The position numbers and the translations under genes are program-made. Source: Deltaproteobacteria bacterium (GTDB lineage: Bacteria > Desulfobacterota > Desulfobacteria > Desulfobacterales > BuS5). From it: a stretch of DNA of 18,364 nt. Location of the stretch: the NCBI GenBank assembly GCA_021157555.1, contig JAGGWL010000065.1, positions 1-18,364 of the forward strand, written 5' to 3'. The notes below the pieces were generated by a model. It searched no databases and was not told where the DNA came from. It was given only the letters and a program-made list of their open reading frames with translations. Shown here one piece after another: positions 12,747-18,364 of this stretch (position 1 is the stretch's first letter; the number at the start of each line of letters is the position of its first letter).

Positions 12747-13967
12747 ATGTCAGAATATTCTATTCTTATTGTTGGTTATATTTTAGGTTTTTATATGTCG
12801 TGGAATATTGGTGCCAATGATGTGGCAAATTCCATGGCTTCCGCTGTCGGCGCTAAAGCCATAACAATCAAGCAGGCAATTTTTATTGCTGGAATTTTGA
12901 ATATTGTCGGGGCTGCCTTTCTTGGTTCGCATGTAACCAATACTATCAGAAAAGGTATTGTTTCCACAGACGTTCTGGCTGATCCACACCTTGCTCTTAT
13001 TGGTGCGCTGTCTGCTCTCCTTGCTTCTTCTTTATGGGTTAGTTTTGCAACCTGGAAATCGCTTCCTGTATCAACAACCCACTCAATAGTAGGGGCAATG
13101 ATAGGGTTTGGCATAATGGCAGGCGGTTTTTCTGTAATTAACTGGGGCAAGCTCGCAGCAGTTGTCTTGAGTTGGGTTATTTCACCGATATTCAGTCTTG
13201 TGATTGCGTTCGTTATGTTTAAAATCATAGTCAGGCTGATTCTGTCAAAACAGGATGCGATTGCATGGGCTTTTAAGCTGTCGCCTTATTTTATCGGTAT
13301 TACCTCTTTTGTTGTTGTTTTATCATTTCTTTTTAAAACACCTCTTGGTAAAAGATTTGCTATAGATACATGCTCTGCACTGTTAATTGCTTTAGCTGTG
13401 GCCCCCATAATCGGATTTACGGGTTTAAAGCTTTTACGCTGCTTGCTTGCACATAAAAAAAATGGTGTTGAAGAAATTTTCAGACGTATTCAGATAGGAA
13501 CTTCCTGCTATGTAGCCCTTGCTCAGGGGGCCAATGATGTGGCCAATGCAATAGGACCGCTGGCGGTGATTTATTTTCTTGTTACAACAGGATCTGTTGG
13601 CGCAAAGGTGCCTGTTCCTATTTTTCTACTTTTATTTGGCGGGATTGGCATTGCTCTGGGAATAGCTATGGCCGGTCATCGTGTGATGGGTACCATCGGC
13701 ACCAAAATTACAACGCTGACGAATACACGAGGTTTTGCAGTCGATTTTGCTGCCGCAACAACCGTGCTGATAGCTTCAAAATTAGGCCTGCCTGTTTCTA
13801 CAACACATGCTGCTGTGGGTGGTGTTTTTGGTGTAGGCATTGCAAGGGGGTTTGAAGCGGTTAATTTTAGTATTGTGTTTCAAATAATGCTTTACTGGGT
13901 ATTAACAGTGCCGGCTGCAGCGATTACAAGTATGGTTATTTTTAAATTGCTTCAATTTATATTATAA
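12747..13967 (+). CDS. PiT-family inorganic phosphate permease
   Basis: This 406-residue inner-membrane transporter carries phosphate, usually as a metal-phosphate or with a cation. It shows the family's internal duplication: GANDVANS at residues 22-29 with VSTTHSIVGA in the first half, and QGANDVANAIGP near residue 261 with PVSTTHAAVGG in the second. Roughly ten hydrophobic segments span the sequence, with the expected cytoplasmic loop near the middle. I choose the ATG at 12747 (MSEYSILIVG); an upstream TTG at 12702 is in frame but would add an unlikely N-terminus. The ribosome binding site is weak. It is followed nine bases later by a DUF47 gene, the usual partner. Confidence 0.93.
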   Translation: MSEYSILIVGYILGFYMSWNIGANDVANSMASAVGAKAITIKQAIFIAGILNIVGAAFLGSHVTNTIRKGIVSTDVLADPHLALIGALSALLASSLWVSFATWKSLPVSTTHSIVGAMIGFGIMAGGFSVINWGKLAAVVLSWVISPIFSLVIAFVMFKIIVRLILSKQDAIAWAFKLSPYFIGITSFVVVLSFLFKTPLGKRFAIDTCSALLIALAVAPIIGFTGLKLLRCLLAHKKNGVEEIFRRIQIGTSCYVALAQGANDVANAIGPLAVIYFLVTTGSVGAKVPVPIFLLLFGGIGIALGIAMAGHRVMGTIGTKITTLTNTRGFAVDFAAATTVLIASKLGLPVSTTHAAVGGVFGVGIARGFEAVNFSIVFQIMLYWVLTVPAAAITSMVIFKLLQFIL

Positions 13968-13976
13968 AGGAGCGTT

Positions 13977-14645
13977 ATGCGTATACCATTTATATCACTG
14001 TTTACAACATCGCCTTTTGACGGTCTAATGAAACATGCTGAAAAGGTAAAGGAGTGCACATGGGCTTTTCAACAGGCGATAGAATGCCACATTACGGACA
14101 GGTGTCTGACTTTTGAAAAATTCAGAGAAGAGGTTATTCAACTTGAAAGTGAAGCAGATGTCATTAAACGCAGGATTCGTGGTCATCTGCCGAAATGGAC
14201 AATGCTTCCTGTGGACAAGTTTCAGTTATTTCGATATTTAAGAGAACAGGATCACGTTCTTGATTCGGTTGAGGATGTACTCGACTGGATTTCATACAGG
14301 AGTGACCCAGGCATACCCAAAGAGCTTGAGAAGGATTTTTTTCTTTTGCTGGATTCAATTATTGCTCCGATTGAAGAGCTAAGCAAAATGGTATCCGAAG
14401 CCAGAAAATATTTCAGGAGTTATTCAGAAAAACAGAGGTTTGTTGTAAAAAAAATTATCCGCTCAATACGTCAGCAGGAACATGATGCTGATACTGCTGA
14501 AGATATTGTAAAGAGCAAGATTTTTAATCTGATCAAGGATCCTGTTACTGTATTTCATATGGTCAGGCTTGCTGAAACAATAGGGTCTATAGCTGATCAC
14601 GCAGAGAATGCCGGCGATATGATGAGAGCCATGATAGCGAAGTAG
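13977..14645 (+). CDS. DUF47 family PhoU-like protein
   Basis: This 222-residue all-helical cytoplasmic protein belongs to the DUF47/TIGR00153 group, relatives of PhoU. Typical features are an N-terminal PFDGLMKHAEKVKEC, an acidic metal-binding pattern LESEADVIKRRI, the EQDHVLDSVEDVLDWI stretch, and a repeat of the acidic helix, QQEHDADTAEDIV, then ETIGSIADHAENAGDMM. These E/DxxxD patterns bind metal in PhoU. AAAGGAGC precedes the ATG at 13977. Genes of this family sit beside PiT permeases in many genomes and probably regulate the permease; that is known context and fits here. Confidence 0.92.
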   Translation: MRIPFISLFTTSPFDGLMKHAEKVKECTWAFQQAIECHITDRCLTFEKFREEVIQLESEADVIKRRIRGHLPKWTMLPVDKFQLFRYLREQDHVLDSVEDVLDWISYRSDPGIPKELEKDFFLLLDSIIAPIEELSKMVSEARKYFRSYSEKQRFVVKKIIRSIRQQEHDADTAEDIVKSKIFNLIKDPVTVFHMVRLAETIGSIADHAENAGDMMRAMIAK

Positions 14646-14652
14646 GCAGAAT

Positions 14653-14681
14653 TAGCAGGGTTGGCATTACCCACCCTGCTA
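14653..14681. terminator. Hairpin between convergent genes
   Basis: TAGCAGGGTTGG (14653-14664) and CCCACCCTGCTA (14670-14681) form a stem with one mismatch and a five-base loop. It lies between the DUF47 gene (+) and the zinc-ribbon gene (-). No T-run follows on the plus strand, so its terminator strength is uncertain. Confidence 0.6.
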
Positions 14682-14698
14682 TACGTTGAGATTACAGG

Positions 14699-14917
14699 TT
14701 AGAAAAATGCCCACCAAATATAAAAGCAAAAAGCCACCCATGCAAGAAAGCTGATGACATAAGACATCCAGTTGATAGGCCTTTTTGCAAATCCGGTCTT
14801 ATCAATTTCACCCACTTTTTTTCCGCAGGCAGTGCATTTTTTTGCGTCAAGAGGCAGGATAGTTAAACAGTCAGGGCATTTTTTTGTTATAAAACAATGA
14901 TTGTTTTCACTCATCAT
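14699..14917 (-). CDS. Small zinc-ribbon membrane protein
   Basis: This 72-residue protein has a zinc-ribbon with C14-x2-C17 and C28-x2-C31-G in its first half (KKCPDCLTILPLDAKKCTAC), a short linker, and one hydrophobic segment at about residues 50-72 rich in Trp and Phe (WMSYVISFLAWVAF). It is thus a tail-anchored or single-pass protein with a metal-binding cytoplasmic head. Its first ATG (14915-14917) overlaps the TGA of the foldase gene (14914-14916) as ATGA, so it is translated by coupling. A second ATG follows directly. I do not recognise a specific family; the coupling suggests a role near the foldase or the membrane. Confidence 0.8.
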   Translation of the reverse strand: MMSENNHCFITKKCPDCLTILPLDAKKCTACGKKVGEIDKTGFAKRPINWMSYVISFLAWVAFCFYIWWAFF

Positions 14918-16812
14918 TCATTTCCCAGGAAATTATTTTCTATGGAAATTTCGCTTCTTTTTCTCAACTGCGCCAAATATGTTTCAAAAGTATGATTTTT
15001 TTTCTCTTCTAATATTTTGGTTCTTATAGTCTCTTTATTATCGTTAAATTCATCAGGGTCGGCTTTTTTATTGTCATTAAATTCTATTACATAATAACCT
15101 CTTATACCTTCAATAAGATGTTCAGGAAGTTTATGTTTTTCAGAGAGTTGGAAAGAGACTTTAATAATACTTTCTTCCAGGCCGCTATTCTTTGGCAAAT
15201 CATTTCTTTTAAAAAAATCGGAAGTGGAAGATTTTAGATTATACTTTTCAGCTCCGGAGCTGATTAAAACACCACTTTTTAAATCATCAAGAAGTGCCTG
15301 AGCATCCTGCTCGGCTTTTTCTTTTTGTTTCTTTTTTATCAAAGCACTTATGACTTTTTCCTGCACAGCACTAAATTCATGTATTCTGGAAGGATTTTTT
15401 TCTATAAGCTGCAAAACATAATAACTATTTTTACAATCAACGATATCACTGATATCCATTTTCTGTAGAGCAAAAGCCGCTGATGCAAATTTTGACCGAT
15501 CGGATATGCCTTTTTCAGGCCCTTGTTTTGTAAAAAAATCGGTTGTCTTAACCTTTATATTATGTTCCCGTGCGGCTGTTATCAGATCATCACCTCCAAA
15601 TGAGGCCGAATAAACAGATTCAGCTTCATCATAAGCAAGGTTGAGAGCACGTTCTTTGGTAATTTCTGCCTGTATTTTTATCGCAGCTTTTTCAAATGGT
15701 GTTGTTGATTCCGGAGTAACTTTTTCAACCTTTATTATATGCCAGCCGAATCTCGTTTGTACTGGATCGCTTATTTCACCAGGCTTCATAGAGAATGCCT
15801 TCTCTGCAAAAGGTTTGACCATATCCTTTTTTCTGAATGCCCCCAGGAAACCACCATTATTCTTGCTGGGGCCTTCTGAATATTGTTTTGCAAGCTCAGC
15901 AAAATTGTTTTCTTTTTTAGCCATTGCCAAAATTTCAAGGGCCTTTTTTCTTTGCGCTTCAACCATTTCAGGGCTTACATTCTGGCCTGTTTTTAACAGA
16001 ATATGTCTTGCCTCTACAGTTTCAGGTTCTATAAATTCATCAGGGTTCGCATCATAATAGTCCTGTATCTCCTGATTTGAAATATTTACTTCGGATTTGT
16101 AGTTTTCAGGATCAAAACGCAAATATCGTACCTTGACCTCCGGCTCTGTTTTATACTCTTCCTTATGGATTTCAAAATAATCGGATGCTTCTTTATCAGA
16201 AGGATTGATCCCTTTGTATGTTGCAGGATCAAAAAGAACATAATCAATTTTTATAGCTAAATTATTCCGAACAAACCATTCTCTCGCCTCTTCTTCGGGA
16301 ACCTTGACGCAATCTGTGATAAATAATCTTAATTTGTTCAAAAGTAACGAAACAGATTGTTCTGATTCAAACTTTTCGGGTGTTGTTCGGATACGGTTTA
16401 AAATGCTGCTGTAAAGCCGTTTATCAAAGGTGCCGGCTGTTTGAAATGCCGGAAATTTTTTAATTTCAGAGACAACTTCATCCTGGGTAACACGCAACTT
16501 CAATTTTTCAGCTGCATTGATCAAAAGCTTACGGTCTATAAGCATATTTACGGTTTGTCGTTTAATCCGCAGCATTTTTATCATTTCATCATTCAGATTA
16601 TTCCCGAATCTTTTTCGGAATTGAGATAGAAGATTCTCGTATGTTTCCCTGTATTCATTTATTGTAATTTTTTCTCCGTTAACAACAGCTATAACATTAT
16701 CTTTTTTAGAATTGTAACTACCCACGCCCCAGAAAACAAATACAATAATAATTACACCCAGGATGGCTTTTACCATCCACGATCCTGCCTTTTGTCGTAA
16801 AATCTTCAGCAT
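14914..16812 (-). CDS. ppiD: PpiD-like periplasmic foldase (SurA_N and PpiC domains)
   Basis: This 632-residue protein matches the PpiD plan. Residues about 13-32 (WMVKAILGVIIIVFVFWGVG) form a membrane anchor after a basic start. Residues 35-175 form a SurA-type chaperone domain (AVVNGEKITINEYRE onward). A PpiC-type peptidyl-prolyl isomerase domain begins near VEARHILLK (H270) and ends near GWHIIKVEKV (about 365), containing FAELAKQYSEGPSKNNGG and FGW. A long C-terminal helical domain follows. It would fold outer-membrane and secreted proteins in the periplasm. A GGTGGA ribosome binding site precedes the ATG at 16812. A TTGACA at 16876-16881 may be its -35, though no good -10 is spaced correctly. 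Confidence 0.92.
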   Translation of the reverse strand: MLKILRQKAGSWMVKAILGVIIIVFVFWGVGSYNSKKDNVIAVVNGEKITINEYRETYENLLSQFRKRFGNNLNDEMIKMLRIKRQTVNMLIDRKLLINAAEKLKLRVTQDEVVSEIKKFPAFQTAGTFDKRLYSSILNRIRTTPEKFESEQSVSLLLNKLRLFITDCVKVPEEEAREWFVRNNLAIKIDYVLFDPATYKGINPSDKEASDYFEIHKEEYKTEPEVKVRYLRFDPENYKSEVNISNQEIQDYYDANPDEFIEPETVEARHILLKTGQNVSPEMVEAQRKKALEILAMAKKENNFAELAKQYSEGPSKNNGGFLGAFRKKDMVKPFAEKAFSMKPGEISDPVQTRFGWHIIKVEKVTPESTTPFEKAAIKIQAEITKERALNLAYDEAESVYSASFGGDDLITAAREHNIKVKTTDFFTKQGPEKGISDRSKFASAAFALQKMDISDIVDCKNSYYVLQLIEKNPSRIHEFSAVQEKVISALIKKKQKEKAEQDAQALLDDLKSGVLISSGAEKYNLKSSTSDFFKRNDLPKNSGLEESIIKVSFQLSEKHKLPEHLIEGIRGYYVIEFNDNKKADPDEFNDNKETIRTKILEEKKNHTFETYLAQLRKRSEISIENNFLGNE

Positions 16813-16930
16813 TCAATCCACCATATATAATAAAATAAGTTGAAAAAATAATAAAATCACAAATTCAGATAGAGTTGTCAATCAAAAGTTGCAAGCAGAG
16901 AATCTTTATCATGGAAGTGACAAGATTAAA

Positions 16931-16950
16931 ATTATTTCGTGCCCGTTCCT
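16931..16950 (-). repeat. Solo end of the GGAACGGGGAYGAA element family
   Basis: The minus strand reads AGGAACGGGCACGAAATAAT, differing from the element end at 12638 by one base over GGAACGGGGACGAAATAA. No partner end is found nearby. It lies in the spacer between the divergent ppiD and gspE genes. Confidence 0.55.
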
Positions 16951-17005
16951 AACAAATCAGTAATTTTTTACCAAGAATTGATTGGATGAATGTGATTTAA
17001 AATAA

Positions 17006-17034
17006 TTGCATACTAATAATATTATTGCTATAGT
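17006..17034 (+). promoter_or_regulatory. Putative sigma70 promoter for gspE
   Basis: TTGCAT (17006-17011) and TATAGT (17029-17034) are separated by 17 bases. Transcription from it would give a leader of about 150 bases that includes the palindrome at 17083-17104. Confidence 0.5.
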
Positions 17035-17082
17035 TTTTTTATATAACCGGCATGCTCTGTCGAGCACAACAAAACATGAAAG

Positions 17083-17104
17083 GAGACAAGGCATGCCTTG
17101 TCTC
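17083..17104. repeat. 22-bp perfect palindrome in the gspE leader
   Basis: The left half GAGACAAGGCA and right half TGCCTTGTCTC are exact reverse complements without a spacer. Palindromes of the form GTAGAGACAAGGCATG are widespread dispersed repeats in several phyla (general knowledge). A smaller hairpin TGCTC-TGTC-GAGCA lies at about 17053-17066, and CACGAAAA occurs twice in tandem at 17137-17152. The rest of the 381-bp spacer 16813-17193 shows nothing else. Confidence 0.8.
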
Positions 17105-17193
17105 TACCACTTTAGGAACTTTCATATAAAACTTATCACGAAAACACGAAAATATAATTGATTTGGATGATTATTCAAAAAATGTGATACCCC

Positions 17194-18364
17194 ATGCCTA
17201 TTTTAGCACTTGAAGAATATCAAAAAGAACAGGTGATTTTGAATAACCTGTCTGTTGAATTTATGCGGCAGGCGAGGTTTTATCCTTTTGCAATCAAGGA
17301 TAATAGAATCAGCATTGTAATGGCTGATCCGGATGATTTTTATACTATTGAGGCCATTCAGCTTGGATTCGGCCTGGAAGTGGATATTTACAGTGGTGTG
17401 GAGGAAGAAATCCTTGAAGCTATTGAAACCGGCTATGGTTCCGGGTCCCAGTCGGTGGAAAAGATAATCGAAGAAATGGGCAGAAGCATGCCGGGTTATG
17501 CTTCTGAAAATGAGGAGGATATCAGTCATCTCAAGGATTTGGCCTCTGAAGCGCCCATAATCAAGCTGGTTAACAAGATTATCACCAGGGCTGTTGAAAT
17601 GCTTGCCAGTGATATTCATTTTGAGCCTTTTGAAAAGGATTTTAAAATAAGGTACCGGATAGACGGTGTGCTGCATAATGCTGAATTTCCTCCCAAACGT
17701 TTACAGGCGGCAATAATTTCAAGAGTAAAAATTATTGCCAAAATGAATATTGCAGAACGACGTTTGCCACAGGATGGCAGAATCAAGCTGAAAATATCTG
17801 GCAAGGAGATTGATTTCAGGGTTTCCACGGTTCCGACCCTGTATGGTGAAAGCCTGGTAATGAGAATTCTTGACAGGGAAAGCCTTATTCTTGATTTTGA
17901 AGCTCTTGGTTTTCCGAAAAATATGATCAGCAAATATAAAGAGCTGATTATCCAGCCCTACGGTATTATTCTTGTTACCGGACCCACCGGCAGCGGTAAA
18001 ACAACAACTCTTTACGCTTCTCTGGCATCATTGAATTCTTCTGAAAAAAAAATCATCACAGTTGAGGACCCTGTCGAATACCAGTTAAAAGGGATTAATC
18101 AGATTCAGATTAACCAAAAAATCGGTTTAACCTTTGCCAGTGGACTCAGGTCAATTGTGCGCCAGGATCCTGATATAATCCTGATTGGTGAAATTCGTGA
18201 TATAGAGACTGCTGAAATAGCAATTCAGTCCGCTCTGACCGGGCACCTGGTGTTCAGCACCCTGCACACCAACGATGCCACCGGCGCCATTGCGCGCATG
18301 GTTGAAATGGGGGTGGAAAATTATCTTCTTACTTCTGCACTTATAGGTGTTATGGCCCAGAGGC
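17194..18364 (+). CDS. gspE: Type II secretion ATPase GspE, C-terminally cut by the window
   Basis: The first 390 codons of a hexameric secretion ATPase that powers pseudopilus assembly. Residues about 1-90 form the N-terminal domain that contacts GspL (LSVEFMRQARFYPFAI, then MADPDDFYTIEAI). The ATPase part has SDIHFEPFEKDFKIRYRIDG, Walker A GPTGSGKTT with K269, the Asp box VEDPVEY at 290-296, Walker B DPDIILIGE with E333, and the His box TGHLVFSTLHTNDA. The zinc tetracysteine loop would lie beyond the edge. GspE is favoured over PilB by overall pattern, but PilB cannot be fully excluded. The ATG at 17194 is the first after an in-frame TGA (17185-17187); no ribosome binding site is evident. 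Confidence 0.92.
   Translation, partial: MPILALEEYQKEQVILNNLSVEFMRQARFYPFAIKDNRISIVMADPDDFYTIEAIQLGFGLEVDIYSGVEEEILEAIETGYGSGSQSVEKIIEEMGRSMPGYASENEEDISHLKDLASEAPIIKLVNKIITRAVEMLASDIHFEPFEKDFKIRYRIDGVLHNAEFPPKRLQAAIISRVKIIAKMNIAERRLPQDGRIKLKISGKEIDFRVSTVPTLYGESLVMRILDRESLILDFEALGFPKNMISKYKELIIQPYGIILVTGPTGSGKTTTLYASLASLNSSEKKIITVEDPVEYQLKGINQIQINQKIGLTFASGLRSIVRQDPDIILIGEIRDIETAEIAIQSALTGHLVFSTLHTNDATGAIARMVEMGVENYLLTSALIGVMAQR

Noticed and set aside
17203..17933. Two long minus-strand frames near the right edge
   Set aside because: They are antisense shadows of gspE, whose plus-strand frame has the complete set of ATPase motifs.

Overview
The window reads as a piece of an AT-rich chromosome from a Gram-negative bacterium of the Desulfobacterota (former Deltaproteobacteria, most likely Desulfobacterales-like). 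Grounds: a type II secretion ATPase, a PilW-like lipoprotein and a periplasmic PpiD/SurA-type foldase mark a two-membrane cell; a polyferredoxin-type 2[4Fe-4S] ferredoxin, a KamA-type aminomutase and RseC point to an anaerobic or redox-oriented lifestyle; and the intergenic DNA is full of short hairpin elements of the kind I associate with that group. The taxonomic call is inference, not a match.

Layout. 1-192 (minus): the 5' end of a flavodoxin-like gene directly behind tRNA-Leu(CAG). 299-2363: ribF (+) converges on tag and a PilZ-domain gene (-). 2364-3656: a spacer with a 34-bp perfect palindrome, then kamA (+). 3677-4770: rseC and 5-formyl-THF cyclo-ligase (-), divergent from serS. 4961-10530 (+): serS-thrC overlap, a ~180-bp inverted-repeat element, a large exported LysM-like protein, and a TPR lipoprotein closed by a strong hairpin. 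10593-11621 (-): an exported LysM protein. 11622-12746: mostly non-coding, with three inverted-repeat structures, a small ferredoxin gene (-) and a second copy of the element. 12747-14645 (+): a PiT phosphate permease and its PhoU-like DUF47 partner. 14699-16812 (-): PpiD-like foldase translationally coupled to a small zinc-ribbon membrane protein. 17194-18364 (+): the first 390 codons of gspE, running off the window.

Most genes are housekeeping (translation, cofactor, folate, threonine, phosphate, envelope folding). No defence system, phage, CRISPR array or complete insertion sequence is visible. The distinctive content is a set of small dispersed repeats. One family (ends GGAACGGGGAYGAA) occurs as a ~180-bp imperfect palindrome at 7722-7921, a 69-bp deletion-like copy at 12570-12638, and solo ends at 1831-1850 and 16931-16950. 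Several genes here end inside such repeats, so that repeat DNA encodes their last residues (tag, thrC, the LysM protein ending at 9692), and one gene (7917) takes its ribosome binding site and start codon from a 17-bp direct repeat that borders the element. This is the most interesting observation in the window.
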